From Chelydra serpentina (taxonomy: Eukaryota > Chordata > Testudines > Chelydridae): a DNA stretch of 64,000 nucleotides. Every line of letters starts with the position of its first letter. The first letter of the stretch is position 1. The position numbers were made by a program, and so were the translations under genes. This document shows, piece by piece, positions 34,435-47,769 of the stretch. The DNA lies in NCBI GenBank assembly GCA_037349315.1, contig JBAIAC010000001.1, forward strand, positions 7,946,001 to 8,010,000, given 5' to 3'. The notes beneath the pieces are model-generated. The model was not told the origin of the DNA. It searched no databases and was given only the letters and a program-made list of their open reading frames with translations.

Positions 34435-36753
34435 CTGGAGAGCATGGGAAAAACAGGAGTCTGGTTAGACAATGCAATTCAGTGAAATGCACACAACAGT
34501 TATGCTAGTCAGCAAAGATTCATACACCCGCAACAAGTGAGTTGCTTTGCCCTCTTCCCCCAGCAAGAAACATATTGTTTTCAAAATGCCGAACAGCCAG
34601 ACCTGGCAGCAAAAGGTGCAAGAGAACCATTTTCCCAATAAGTCAAAACACAGGCTTATACTAATTCTATTCTTCATCTCCCCCTGGAGCCCTGCAGTAA
34701 TTCACAGTGACTACAGAGACACCTTCGAGTGACCCTGAAAGGAACTTGGGGAAGCTCCCCTTCAGCTAATTAAATCAAGAAACTGAATCTTGCAGAGGTT
34801 TGGGCATTTAAATCAGTCTCTGTCTGGTGGATTTTGTTTTTGTTCCCTCGAGTTCGGTAGCAAAAAGTAATACCACCAGGGGCCCACACACCACAGAGTT
34901 GACTTGACAAATGCAGCACAATGCACAATTCAGCAGGTGCCCAGAAAGAGCAGGCTGGATATGGTCACTATGCCCGGTAGAAGAATCTGAACTTTAATAC
35001 GGGTGGTATGAGTAACGTATGTTAGCTCTCACAGTCTCTCTGGGATTGGATTACAATTAATGAATTACATTTAATAAATTTAGTACTTGCCCAGCACTTT
35101 TCATCTTTAAAGCGCTTTACAAACATTAACTAATCTTCAGAACATACCATGAGATAGGCACACACATGACCACCTAGGAATCTCACAGAAATATGGGGAC
35201 AAAACCCAAAATCTCCAGCTCCAAAAGCACATGTCTTTACCACTCATTCTAAAATAGAGTCTCTATTAGCAGTCTGGGGCTTATGACACACAGTTGTGCA
35301 GTTCTCATTCCAACAACCTAAGGGCAGTAGTACAAGAACAGTAATGCAATACTATCAATAGCCTCATTTTACAGATGAAGAAAGAGAAAGAGGTTAAGGG
35401 AATTGTCTAAGGCCAGGGGAGTCAGATCAGAGCTGAAATTAGAACTAATACATTCCAGACTCCCAGTCCTAGGGCAGTACCCAAAATGGCTGGTGTGTTT
35501 ACAAGAGTTAACAGCTCTAGACATTGTTTTACTTTTATTTCTGTTTGTGGTTTTGAGGCAAGAGTCTTGGGATTTCAAAGGCCCCTTCTTCCTCTCTCAC
35601 AAGTTTGACATGGTTCAAGGAAGGATCATGACCTGACATATTCCAATCCCCTCCTTCTGCCTGTATTCCAGCCACAGCTCTATTACAAGGTAATACACAC
35701 CTTACCCTAGGGAGCATCAACAGAGGGATACACCCAACTCTTAGTACCTCAACATGTGAGAGTTTATTCTCAAGACTGGGTTTGCAAAGCGCTGCATTGT
35801 CCACCTTTATTTACAAGGATTACAAATTAATTAAACATGGGCAGGGGAATCTCAATTCTGGGCAAGCAAGGCTCAGATGCAGAGGAAACGGATCCAGTCT
35901 GCTTTTAACTGCATTTGTGTAATCAAGTGAAGTTCTATGTTTGTTGGCAACTGTCTTTTGGGTCAGAAATAAGATGGTTGGTGAGATGTCTAAGCTACGA
36001 GTCACACACAAGTCCAGGGAGGTCATGAGCATTCTCCCTTTTATTTATGGTCAGATGGGTGGGGATCCCATGGGGAAAAGCTGAACCCATTGGTTTAATG
36101 TGAATTTTCACTCATCAAAAATATGCATGCAATACTTTAGCAGAACAGCTCCATACTTTTCAACTTTGATTTGTATTAATTGTGGCCACCTTGGCATGTA
36201 GGTTTTTTTTGTAATATGGAGAAAATAGATGCATCTCTCAGCACATCGGTTTTTTTGTACTTAAGTCCAACATCTGCAGGAATCCACTTGCCTAGAAAGT
36301 TTTCCCCATCCCAATCTGTTAGATGCAAACTCTTCCCTGTCCAAATATATAAAAGGATCTCTGTCTACTTTTGACAAGGAAACTACTCTCACAGCTTCTG
36401 TGAAATCACATGCAGTGATGGTGAAGAAGTCTGGTAATAGATTGTTTTAAATACAATATTTTTGAAGGGGACCATGCTCATCATTTTGTGGAGCTTCAAA
36501 GGTACAGAAAGTTTCAATTGGTAGAAACAAGGCAATACACTATGATAAGGATGTGGGGGGCCAGGGGAAACCAGTCAGTTTTCTTCCTCTGATTAAAGTA
36601 GTCATGGTTCTGAATCCAACAAAAGACTTCTAATTTAAATGAAAACTCTTCTCCAACTGTTAAACCCAACCCCAACATGGCAAAAAACCCTATTTTCTAA
36701 TTATGCAATGAAGGTACAGCACCTTTTCAACTGTTCTCTGATTATGGACTTCA
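34435..36753. other. TTC7A intron with old MIR/LINE relics
   Basis: Old repeat blocks at about 35070-35250 (CCCAGCACTTTTCATC, AAAGCGCTTTACAAAC) and 35340-35460 (TTTTACAGATGAAGAAAG, GAGGTTAAGGGAATTG). The rest is unassigned. Confidence 0.5.
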
Positions 36754-36761
36754 CATGAACA

Positions 36762-37081
36762 CAGTAGCATAGCCGGGGGGGAGCGGCCACTCCTCCCATG
36801 AGCAGAAGTGCCGCCTTTTAAAAAGGGGAGAAGAGCTAAAAAAAGGCGCCTTCCCTTTGTACTCACCCGGCGGTGCTCTAGATGTTTGGCGGCACTTCGG
36901 CAGTGGGTCCTTCACTTGCTCTGGGGTCTCCAGCGGCGGGTACCACCGAAGACCCGGAGCGAGTGAAGGACCTGCCACCGAAGTGCCGCTGAACAGCTGG
37001 AGCGCCGCTGGATGAGTACAAGGGGGAGGCGCCTTTTTTTAGCTCCGCTCCCCCTGTACTCTGCACCTGGCTACGCCACTG
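36762..37081. mobile_element. Non-autonomous hAT, family with TIR CAGTGGCGTAGCCAGG, second copy
   Basis: Ends CAGTAGCATAGCCGGG and CCTGGCTACGCCACTG. The 8-bp duplication CATGAACA is perfect (36754-36761 and 37082-37089). The internal half has CpG-rich inverted blocks (GGTCCTTCACTCGC / GCGAGTGAAGGACC type). Confidence 0.94.
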
Positions 37082-37329
37082 CATGAACAACCTGAAAAGT
37101 GATTTATAGTTATATTTCCTTGATTATTTTCCCAAGAGAAGAATTCTTTTATCAGTTACAATGGATTCCTTCAGTTCCATGCAACTAAACTGATGGTGCT
37201 GCCTAAAAGTCTTTGTTCTTTGGCTCACTTTCGTCTTTTTACACCTCAGTCTGTTCCTAGCCTCTCCTATCCTCAGCAAAACAATGAAACAAATATTTGA
37301 GAGACAAAAATAAATTCACTAAACATTTA

Positions 37330-37495
37330 GAGGATAATGAAACCATGAAAGGCAATCAGCGGGGTTTTCTAAAGTGCAAATATTGTCAAGAAAACTTTTT
37401 TGCCCTCTTGGATAGAATTATACCACTAACAGATTAAGGGAATGCAGCAGATGTAACATCTTGATTTCAGCACAGCATTTGCTCTTCTCTTGCCC
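37330..37495 (+). repeat. LINE reverse transcriptase fragment
   Basis: Reads in pieces as the CR1-style tract before the RT catalytic motif (LLDRI...GNAADV). Short and broken by stops. Confidence 0.4.
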
Positions 37496-37609
37496 AGGTA
37501 CCAGGAAACTCTTCTTTGGTATTTTTTTATATTCCAACTATGGTGGGAAAGGTTTCTCAAAAAGGTGAGTTATGCAGTATGATCTAAAAGTGCTCATACT
37601 TTGGTTTAG

Positions 37610-38045
37610 ACTAAAATCCCTCTGGTTGGTTCCACAGCTATCCCCCTCAATTGAAAATGCTTTATCACCTTGGGGCTTGTACGCTGCCTTGCCCCAGAGG
37701 AGCACAGCTGTCTTGGTAGATCGTGCATCAAAATGCAGTAACTAATGTGGCTGGGTCCTTCCTGTTGATAATGGCTTTGAAGTTCAGAACCAAGCCCTTG
37801 AATTGGCAATGGCAGCAGACTGAGAGCCAATGATGGGTGCAGAGTACAGCTTATGGAAATCTGTCCTACTGAAGGGGTGAGCTGTCACATTTTCCACAAA
37901 CGAGAGCCTCTGCGTTTCTTTCGCCTTCAACCTGGCCCAGATACAGTGAGTTACAGTAATCCAGCTTGGAGGTGATAAGTTCATGGGTCTCTGTGGCTAG
38001 ATCCTTGTCTGGGAGAGCTGGGAAGTAGATGTCATTATTCACTAC
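37610..38045 (-). pseudogene. L2/CR1-like LINE, RT C-terminal relic
   Basis: The minus strand contains ITSKLDYCNSLYLGQ, the LDYCNALYxG motif seen near the C-terminus of L2/CR1-type reverse transcriptases. Frames are broken. Confidence 0.65.
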
Positions 38046-38059
38046 TGAAAAAAATAATA

Positions 38060-38260
38060 ATGCACAGCTCTTATATAGCACTTTTCACCAGTAGATCTCA
38101 AAGCACTTTACAAAGGGAGGTAAGTATCATTATCCCTATTTTACAAAGAGGGAAACTGAAGCACAGAACAGAAAAATGATATTACATGTACATCCAGAGT
38201 TAGTGATAAGTCAAGCAGGATGCTGAGACTTCACACTACTTTCACTAAAGGGAGGGCAGT
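38060..38260 (+). repeat. Ancient MIR/CORE-like repeat
   Basis: TATATAGCACTTTTCACC, CTCAAAGCACTTTACAAAG and TTTTACAAAGAGGGAAACTG in order. Confidence 0.6.
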
Positions 38261-38710
38261 TCAGTGGCCCAGATAGCTCTTCAAAGCGTTTCCCGCTCCT
38301 GATTGGAACAATTCTGGTCTTGTCCACCCTGGATGGAAAACAACCCTGAAATGGCAGGGAAATGGATGAGTTCAGTCATTCTCAAGCTTATCCATAGCAG
38401 GACCTCACTTTCCATGGGACCCCCAACCCATCTAGCTGGGTTTCAGCTGGACCCATTCCCATTTAACAACACATGAAGGGCATGGTGGTTGCGACTCCTG
38501 ATGCCCATTCATGACACCCGTTGGGGTCATGAACCAGAGGAGGAGAATCCCCAGATTACTTGAACTCATCAGGTCTTTCTATCTAACTTGTATGATTCTG
38601 TGATTCCCAACCGTGCATATCACTACATTAGCTTTTGGCTCTTAACCTATGACTAACTTTTTTCCCCTCTCCTCTTGCCCCTGCATCTAGCTAGTTAAGA
38701 AATTACAGGC

Positions 38711-39780
38711 TGTGACGCTGTATGGAATATGTGGGACACTTTGTGATATTATTGATACCAGTATTACAAAAATTGCAAGGAATCTGACCAGATATGCTAT
38801 GTGATGTATCAGGAAAAATGTTATAATTTGTCAAATCTGATAATCTTGTTTATATGTTTGTATCATCTTTGTATTGTAAGTTATAAGTATGTATTGTATA
38901 AGTATATCTGTATTTCCAAACTTGTGCTGTGTTTCTGGGTGACACCCCCAGACAGATTGGCATCAGCAGTAGGCCTGCTTGATAGCCCATCAAGGGTCAG
39001 CAAGCCATGTAGGAGTATGCTTATGAACAGAACTCTAAGGCCTTTCAATGCCATGTGCTGTAAAGCTTGTGTTTGGGGACACAGGAAGTCCAAGCCACAT
39101 GGCAAAAAGATAAAAGTCAGTTGCATCATCTCCATTTTGTCTTCAATCCTGCTTCTTGTCTTCAATCCTGCTTCCTACCTCTGTAGTAACTTTTCTACAA
39201 ACTGCAGCTCTGAACAAAGGACTGAATGACCCATCCAAGCTGTGAATGTGTTCCAGAGGTACTGTCAAGCCAGCAAACTCACCAATACTGCTAAGAACCT
39301 GATATATTGACTTTGAAGTCTTTGTACGTATGTGACTGCTTTATCATTTAATAACTCTCTTCTTGTTCTTTCTTTTTTCTTTATAATAAACCTTTAGTTT
39401 TAGTTAATAAAGGATTGGCTGGCAGCGTGGTATTTTGGGTAAGATCCAACCTAATACTGACCTGGCAATGTGGCTGGCCCTTTGGGTTTAGAAGAACATT
39501 TTGCATAGCGAGCAGAGTTTTAAAATAACTTTTCACTATACTGGACTTAAGTGCTGATTGGGAGCCAGAGAACTGGAGTGCAAGAAGGGGACTGTGTGAT
39601 TCCTTCTTTTTTCTATTTGCTTCTTGATAACCAGTGTGGGGATCAGAAGCAGTTTGTGACTGGTCGTGGAGTTTAACTTCAGTGTTACTCTCAAGACTGG
39701 TGGGTATCTGCTCTCCTTTTTACAGCCTGCCCTGATCTTGGCATTTCCAGTGAGGGTTGCCCAAGGCACCCTGGGTCACA
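38711..39780 (+). mobile_element. Solo LTR, third family, perfect ends
   Basis: Starts TGTGACGCTGTATGG and ends CACCCTGGGTCACA, i.e. TG...CA. The 5-bp duplication CAGGC is perfect (38706-38710 and 39781-39785). AATAAA at about 39384 and again near 39405 fit the R/U5 area. A small direct duplication (TTGTCTTCAATCCTGCTTC, twice) lies near 39135-39175. No viral genes. Confidence 0.92.
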
Positions 39781-39785
39781 CAGGC

Positions 39786-42279
39786 AATCAGCTTTAATAT
39801 TCATTATTAAGATAATTGCCAAACCTCTCCACCCCCTTTCTGTGATTACAGTTTTTAACATAAATATGCTCTCACTAGTGATGACCAAATATCTTCATAT
39901 ACACTGCCATCAGGAAAATAACTATGTCTGAATTTAGGAATGCTATATATATATCCCCCCACCTGCCCATCCCAAACACATACACATATGCTCTGTTTCA
40001 TTTTCAGGAATCTTTGGAAATTTCCATTTGCTGTACTGTCTTGAACACACACTCACACAAATCTCTCCTGTCCTGTGCCTCCTTACCCCAATCAAAAGAA
40101 ACCAAACTATTGAATGTCCCCTAGATGGCTGACCTTTGTAACAGGATCTTTAACCAACGAATGTTCAATATTTTAACTTTCATTCCCCAGTGATGCTATT
40201 TAAGGAGCCATCTAAGGCCTTTGCTGCTCCCAAGGCTCCTGACTGCAATGCAAAGACAAACGTGCTTTTTTTATGCTGGTTACCTAGCAACCAGCTTAAG
40301 CTTTTGCAAGGAAACCAGCAGAAGGAGCAACCTAAATCACAAAATTCATCTGCTCTTGCTGCAGAATTATGTATCAGATATATTTATATCTTTCTTTCTA
40401 ACCTTCTAGAAGGCTTTATGTCGGTATTATAGGCATGTCTTTGGGTCAAACGTAAGGCTCTTGATAAAGATGTTTGCTTTTGTTGCATTGTTTTTAAATA
40501 AGAATAAAGTATTCCTGTTTCTGGTTGGAACATGGATGGAAAAAGCTTAAAATGTAAACACGTCATATTAACTACTCATTATTTGGCTGTGGATATTACA
40601 TATCAATAAACCTATATATTCCTCATTGGATCACAGTGAGCAGCTCATCTCTGCGCAAAACTGACTTTAAGGGAAGCAACTGAAATCAAAACTAAATGCT
40701 GACAGCGCAGCGCTGACAGCCCCACACTACAAGCAAACATTAACCAATGCTTAGCCAGCAGTGGACACAGAACCCATGGCTCTAGAAACAGTGAGCTTCC
40801 CTTCCCCAAGCAGAACTGCTGAGTGCCCGAGATGCTGACAAGAATGTAACTATTATAGCACCAACACTCCCTGAAGCATTATGTTGCTAATAACATTTCA
40901 GGTGTGAGAGCATGGCTTCCTCTTCCTCCCTCTGTTACCCATGCACAATGGCAGGAAGGTTAAGAGCATACAGGGGCAAGTCCCTGTGCTGTAAAGGTTC
41001 TTCACTGCCTGTTTTTCTGAAGTGCCATGTCTGTGGTTTAAGCCCCTCTCACCATTCTGCATAGCTTACACAGCAATGTCCCTAGCACCTGCCAAGGCAG
41101 GGGGAGCAGGAATGATGTAATTGCTCCCAAACTCATGCAACTGCTGCCCTTGCTGCAAGCGCTACGACAGCTGTCCGCTCTAGATGTTTAGTAGCATACT
41201 GGGTGCTCCATGAACTTGGAGGCAAGCGCTGTGGGTGCCCTATGGGCTCTAATGTTTGGTAGGTCAAACATGCACTCGGGTAACTGCCTCCAACATCCCA
41301 CACCTCCAAAGGTAACTCCTCCCCGACTGTCCTTTCAACTGCCATGGGGCCTTCCCCATCCTCACAACCTATCTCCCTTCCTCCAGCGCAAGGGTGAGAA
41401 GAGCAGCAAATTCACGCTTCAGAAGATACATCACACTGCCCTCTACCGGGTGCCTAAGAGTGCTCAGCCCATCCACCACATTCTCGGCGGCCTCAAATAC
41501 ATTTCAAAGCCAATAGTGGAGCTTTGGTTTCTCTCAACGTTTTTCAACATAAACATTTATTTTTTTATTATTTTTTAAATTAAATAATGCTCCCATGCAC
41601 TGTATAAAGAGAATGTCTCGCCATCTGCCTGACACTGGACACCATCACTACGTTACACTATGTTTAATTAACTATCCAGGCACCCAGCGCTTTTTGTAAG
41701 GGTGGTTTTTATTACTGTTTAAAGCTAAAGAAATAAATAATTCTGTAGCTGTCCTTATATAGCTACATTTCCGATTCACATAGGGAAACCTACCCATTGG
41801 CATGAAGGCTAAAACCATGCATCCTGAGAGAAGCACAGTGAGAAGACGGTGCACAATAATGTCTAATACTGTCCAAAGCAGGTGAGTGTGTTAAGCAGGC
41901 ACCTTTAGCATTTCATCTTTACAGAGAACAGGTCACCACAATTTTGGGGCATAAGAGATTTGCTAGGGGCCCCAATTCACATCCCTTATGCTTGAAATAA
42001 ATCACTTAGGCACCCAAGTTTGACAACTTTGGCCTAACAGAAGTGCCCTGGTTTGCAGAGGTGTCATACATGAGTAACTTGCACCAACTCCGGTGGACGG
42101 TGCTTGGCTGGGGAGGAGTCAAGAGAGAAGTGGACTACCCCAAAATGCCAAACCGGGTCTATGCAAACCTCCTTGACACCCCCACCCCCACCAAAACCGG
42201 CCCTTCTTCCCTCACTCTGCTTCCCTGACAGAGGTCCCCGTTTTGCACTTTGTAAGTTTTGTCATGCTAAGTTAACCAT
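39786..42279. other. TTC7A intron, unassigned
   Basis: No exon or nameable repeat was recognised. Open frames at 41210-41578 and elsewhere have no known domain. Confidence 0.35.
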
Positions 42280-42499
42280 GTTCAGCCTAATAACCCATGC
42301 TGTGCCCTGGCAGCGCAGCAAATCTGTAAAGCTGGCTTATCGGATTGTCTGAAGGTTCCCTCACGCAATTTAGGGCTGATGTAGTGGCTACCACACCACT
42401 TCCCACTCTGACACCTCCCACCCCCGGTGTAAAGGGCATGACTGGGATGCCACCACATCCAGCTAATCTCTGGCTGCCATATCAGCACATTGTGGGATG

Positions 42500-43430
42500 T
42501 TAACATCAGGTGCATCATAGAGTAGCTCCAAGTTGTGCCTTAGGACTAACCTGGCACTCAGCATCTCCAAGATTGGGGAGGGGTTTCCATAAAATTGATT
42601 CAAAGACACCTTCATCCCTGTCCAGAGCTTCATTAGGTGAAAAAGGGTCTTTCCCAGTGACCTGGCATTACAGGTACTGTCAAGACTCACGGAGCCTCCC
42701 TGTCTGGGCATTCTGAGAGGAGATTGGCAGACCTTTCATCCCGTCCGCCATCGCGACGAAGAGCTGTATTGACCTGTGGAAGGATCTGGTTCTCTCGATG
42801 TACAAGGCTAAGACCCTTCTAACATCCAGGGTATGTAACCTATGTTCCTCGCCAGATTTGTGAGGCTTCGGGAAGAACACCGGAAGAAATATATCCTGAT
42901 TATCTTGAAATTGTGACACCACTTTCAGTAAGGAGGCTGGGTGGGGCCACAGCTGGACCTTGTCCTTGTAGAACACCGTATAGAGTGGTTCCAATATGAG
43001 CGCTCTAATCTCAGAGACACTTCAGGCTGAAGTAATTGCTACAAGACCAAGGAGGCATTCCACAAGAGGAACAGCAGAAAACACAAAGCTAATGGCTCGA
43101 AGGGAGGCTCCGTAAGTCTTGACAGTACCAGATTCAGGTCTCAAGGTGGGACAGGGTCACGAACTCGAGGATAAAGTCGCTCCAGACCCTTCAGAAATCT
43201 GATTGTCATGTCATGGGAGAAGACTGATCTACCCTGGACCATAGGGTGGAAGGCCGAGATGGCCACCAAGTGAACTTTGATTGACGAGAGTGCCAGATGT
43301 TGGTGCTTGATACAACAGGTAGTCTAAGACGGATTGTAGCGAGGTCTGGTCAGGAGGAAGATTCCGTTCCAAAGCCCAACATGTAAAACATTTCCATTTT
43401 GCTAGGTAGGTCACCTTGTGGAGACCTTTC
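42500..43430 (-). pseudogene. DIRS tyrosine recombinase, broken
   Basis: An N-terminal core-binding piece (43414-43229) reads YLAKWKCFTCWALERN. A catalytic-domain piece (42994-42680) reads FYKDKVQLWPHPASL, VFFPKPHKSGEEHRLHTLD and VRRVLALYIERT. The connecting part with the first arginine of the catalytic set is disrupted, and I could not find the final tyrosine with confidence. Confidence 0.7.
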
Positions 43431-43484
43431 TGCTACCCATCAGGACTTGCTGGACTTGTTCCAAGCATGCTTGTTCCTCCGCAT

Positions 43485-45100
43485 TTAGCCACATAGAAGC
43501 CAAGCCGTCAGGTGCAGGGATGCTAGGTTTGGGTGCAGCAGGCGGCCGTGGATCTGGGACAGTAAGTCCAGCTGGAGCAGGAGTTCTAAAGGTGTCACTA
43601 TCAAGAGCTTCAACAGCATGCTGAACCAATGCTGGCGCGGCCACGCCAGAGCTACCCAGATCACCCTTGCCCTCTCTCGTTTGATCTTCATGGGTACCCT
43701 GTGTACCAGCGTTATTGGTGGGAAGGTGAACATCAGCATCCCCAACGACTGGAATAAGAAGGCGTCGGACAGGGAACATCTGTTGAGCCCATGGACCAAA
43801 CAGAACCGGTGACACTTCCTGTTCTGCCTGTATACAAACAGGTTCACCTGGGGAGTTCCCCACCTCTGGAAGATCACAATGACCACGTCTGGGTGGAGTG
43901 ACCGCTCGTGGCGAGATGAGAAGGACCTGATGAGGAGATCTGCTAATGCATTTCTGGCCCCCGGGAGGTGCAATGCCTTGAGATGAATGGCATGCTGTAT
44001 GCAGAAGTCCCACAACCTGAGAGCCTCTTGGCAAAGGGCTGAGGGGTGGGCCCCGCCTTGCTTGTTGATGTAGAACATTGCTGCGGTATTATCTGTCAGA
44101 CCTTGGACCACCCTGTCTCTCAGGTAGGGAAGAAACGCTTGGCATGCCAGGCATATTGCCTTGTGTTCCTTGACATTTATGTGGAGAGAACGATCCCCCT
44201 GCGACCAGAGATCTTGTGTGCTGAGGCCACTGAGGTGGGCTTCCCACCCTAAGTCTGAGTCATTGGACACCAATGTCACTGAGGGGGGATGGAGGTATGA
44301 AGGGAATCCCTTCCAACACCACGCCAGAGAAGACAGGATGAGCCGCGGAACTGTGACCACTAGGTCCATATCATGTCTGCCGGAAGCATAAACTGAAGCC
44401 AGCCATGTCTGCAGGGGTCTGAGACGCAGGTGGGCATGATGGATCATGTAAGTACATGCTCCCATGTGACCCAGCAGCTCGAGGCATACCCGGGCGGCTA
44501 TGAGTGGATGAGCTCTGAGGTGGGTGATGAGGTCTGACATAGCCTTGAACCATGACTCTGCCAGAAAGTCCCTGGCCTGAGTAGAATCGAGCACTGCCCC
44601 TATAAACTCTATCTGCTGAACCAGGGTAAAAGTCAATTTTTGTTCATTTATAAGTATTCCTGACAAGTGGCCTGCACCAGACTGAGGCTGTGCCGAACCT
44701 GCTTTTGCGATCTGCCTCTGACAAGCCAGTTGTTGAGGTACAAGTCTATCAGTACGCCTCGACGCCTCAGGAAAGTGGCCACTTCTGCCATGCATTTTGT
44801 GAAGACTCTTGGGGCCGATGACAGGCCAAAGGGCAGTGCCGTGAATTGGTAATGCCATTGATCCACCATGAATCCGAGGAATCTCCTGTACCCATGGAAA
44901 ACAGAAATATGAAAATAGGCATCCTTTAAGTCGAGGATGGCGTATCTATCTCCCGGTCCAGAGAGGGGATGATGGAGGCAAGGGAGACCATGCGGAACTT
45001 CAACTTCTTGAGATACTTGTTGAGGTGATGCAGATCTAGGATGGCTCTTTGGCCTTCGGGATCAGGAAGTATTGGGAGTAAAACCCCTTCCCCTTCATAG
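43485..45100 (-). pseudogene. DIRS reverse transcriptase / RNase H, broken
   Basis: The RT part has QFTALPFGLSSAPRVFTKCM (about 44850) in one frame. The catalytic box reads LYLNNWL where DIRS RTs have YLDD, so both catalytic aspartates are lost. A frame change near 44645 leads into the long frame ending at 43485. This has IEFIGAVLDSTQAR, then an RNase H region (GWEAHLSG, HINVKEHKAI, LTDNTAAMFYINKQGG, LPGARNALADLLIR) and the tract GTPQVNLF with NRKCHRFC. The first third of that long frame is a shadow; only its portion from about 44640 is real. Confidence 0.85.
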
Positions 45101-45298
45101 AACCCCTACCCATAGGAGGGTCTCCACCTCCTGGATGAAGAGTTGCTAGTGAGAAGGGTCCCTGAAGAGGGACAGGGAAGGAGGGAGGAAAACTGCAGGG
45201 TGGGTCAGCGGTGTTTAAACCCCCTGTCCTTGCTTTTGTAGGATCTCTGCCACTGAGGGCCCAAGAATCTGGGCAGAGCTGATGGCCAGAAGTGTTTC

Positions 45299-46259
45299 CT
45301 AGAGGCCTATGGTGTGGACAGGCCCAAGGAGTGAAGCGTGGTGCGGGAATCTTTCAGGCCATGCAGCCTGGCATTCATCTGCTCCGAACATAGAGCAGGG
45401 CCCGTGAAGGGGAGGTCCTGAATGGACTGCTGCACCTCCTGGGACAGTTGATGCAGATGGACTCTGCCATGAGCCTTGCCACATGGACACCACAGAGGCC
45501 ACAGACCTGGCTGCCGAATCAGCAATGCCCAGCGCAGTTTGGAGCGAGGACCTAGCCACCATTTTGCTCTCCTCCAAGACCGAAGCGAACCCCTGTCTGA
45601 GCACCTGTGGCAGGGAGTCCTTGAATTTTGCCACGGAGTCCCAGATGTTATAATGGTGTCTCCCCAGCAATGCCTGCTGGTTGGAGGTCATAAGTTGGAG
45701 ACTGGAATACATTTTCTTCCAAAAAGGTCGTTTCCTTGCGTCCTTATTTCAGGTGTGGCACTCGCCTGACCCTGCCTATCTCGTTCGTTGGCCACAGTGA
45801 CTATAAGAGATCTGGGGGGGCGAGTGGGAGTATAAGTACTCGTAGCCCTTGGCCGGGATGTAGTACTTCTTTTCTGCCCTCTTTGAAGTTGGGGGCAGGG
45901 AGAATGGGATCTGCCAGAGGGCCTTAAGTACCTTCAGAACCTCGTTGTGTACCGGGCGTGCCATCCGAGATGGCACCACATCAACCAGGATATCAAGGAG
46001 GCTATCTGAGGGTTCAGTAAGTTCCTCTGCGTCTAACCCCAAATTTGAGGCCGCCCTCTTCAAGAGGTCCTCGGTGCCCAAAAGTCATCCAGAGGAAGTG
46101 GGTGGGCAGGCCTGGCAACCACCTCGTCTGGGGACGATGGCAACACTCCCCCAGACACCTTAGACAGCTTGAGTGGGGGTCGCTGACAGGCATAGGTCTA
46201 TGGCAGATGGCACACGGTTTGAAACCCAGGGACCGGGGCATGCCCTTTCCCGGGCACAA
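45299..46259 (-). pseudogene. DIRS gag-like region, broken
   Basis: The N-terminal piece (46259-46014) has CAICHRPMPVSDPHSSCLRC, a cysteine/histidine pattern typical of DIRS gag. The next pieces are in other frames: KYYIPAKGYEYLYSH (46081-45776) and LGRHHYNIWDSVAKF (45712-45299). At least two frame changes separate them. Confidence 0.75.
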
Positions 46260-46600
46260 AGTCCCTAAGGGGACTACTAACTGTCTAGACTAACTACTTA
46301 TCTGACTATACTTAATGAACTATATACAACTATGAAGTCAAACTTTGCAAATCGTAAAGGGAGAAAGGCGCTCCTCGACCTTCACGGGCATTAAGAAGGA
46401 ACTGAGAGGGCGCAGTGCCAGTGCCACCTCATATACTGGTGCATAAGCGCAAGGCTCCGGAGGGCGCCAGAGCCGACCCTACAGATACCACTAAGGGGAA
46501 AATCTCCGGCAGCCGTGCAGGTGGGTGCACACACACCTAGCATGGAATCGACACAAGCAAGCACTTGAAGAACCACTGATTTGCCCAATGTGAATATCCT

Positions 46601-47769
46601 ACAGAGCAGTGTTCCCATCTTTATGAAGAAGAGGCGCACACATAAACTAATGCATAAATCCTACAGCATTTTTATAGTAAACAAGCATACCTTACTCACC
46701 TAATGGTCAGACTGATACACCTGTGAAAAACAACATACTCCACTTGGCTAATTTGTTAGCTGGTGGATGGAAGAAATGGCTGGAATTTTGACTCTCAAGT
46801 ATCCCTTGACTTGGTGAAGGAGGAAATACGAAGTGCAAATTAACACAAGCAGAACATAGTATAAATAGAGAGCAAGATTGGAGCTGACACCACTTTTACA
46901 CAGGACAGATTTTGCAATATAATATTGAAGCTTTCAAGATTTGCAGGTCAATAAAAGGGTCTACTGATCTGGGTTCCCATGACACCCAAGATTTATGATC
47001 TGATTTCCAATGCTGCAGGAAAAGTTCCATCTCGGAATGTGGGATCTCATGGCTTGGTAATGTGGTCAGGAATTGGCTGTGGCTGAGAGACAGGTGAAAA
47101 CAGATCTCTTACCTCTGAAAGCTCAAGTGTATTCTGCATTCTGTGGTCTACACAGACCACACTGCTCATCATCCCTCCCTGCTACATTTGACTGCTTACA
47201 TTTAAATGAACTCTGTTCTGCACAAGCTGCAAAGCAGTATAAAATGTATGCCACATCTCCCATTAGAAAGATGACGCATTGCAGAGTATACGACAGGAAT
47301 CCTCTAGGAATACTTCAGGACTAGAAATGGAATACTGCACAGATGGGACTGTTGGGTAAGGGAACTCCCTCTGCTCCATATAAGGCTCAGAGTATTTAGA
47401 GCTCTTACATCAATTTGCAAGATCAGGCCACTTCACTTCCTGAACATTTAAAGTCTAGGCAATAGGATAGGATGTCCTTTTATTTCAATTATTTACATAC
47501 ATTTATACCAAGGCAAGTATGAGTTTTACTGCTTTTTAATACCAAATGTGTAATATCTAAAGGATACCAAAAGAGGTACATAAGCAAATATGTAACATGA
47601 AGAGAAGGGCAGAGTTCTCAATTAAATTGTTAATAGCAATAGGTTAGCACCCTATTTATTGTCAAGAGTTTCATCTTGGAGTCCTCTACGTCTCTATAAG
47701 AGCCCTGGGGACATGCTCACTATGTTTCTATGTTGGCTTTTGCATCTCCTTCCTTCACCTTTCTTCTGC
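46601..47769. other. TTC7A intron, unassigned
   Basis: No nameable feature. Confidence 0.4.

Larger units (their letters stand above)
42280..46600 (-). mobile_element. DIRS-type retrotransposon, decayed
   Basis: Order on the minus strand is gag-like region, reverse transcriptase, RNase H, then tyrosine recombinase, the set that defines DIRS elements. All parts carry shifts or stops. I could not place the terminal repeats, so both edges are approximate. It is in the same orientation as TTC7A and lies in the 14.7 kb intron. Confidence 0.85.

Noticed and set aside
43485..44858. A 457-codon intact gene
   Set aside because: The first third is a shadow frame of the DIRS RT; the rest is RNase H and downstream DIRS sequence after a frame change.
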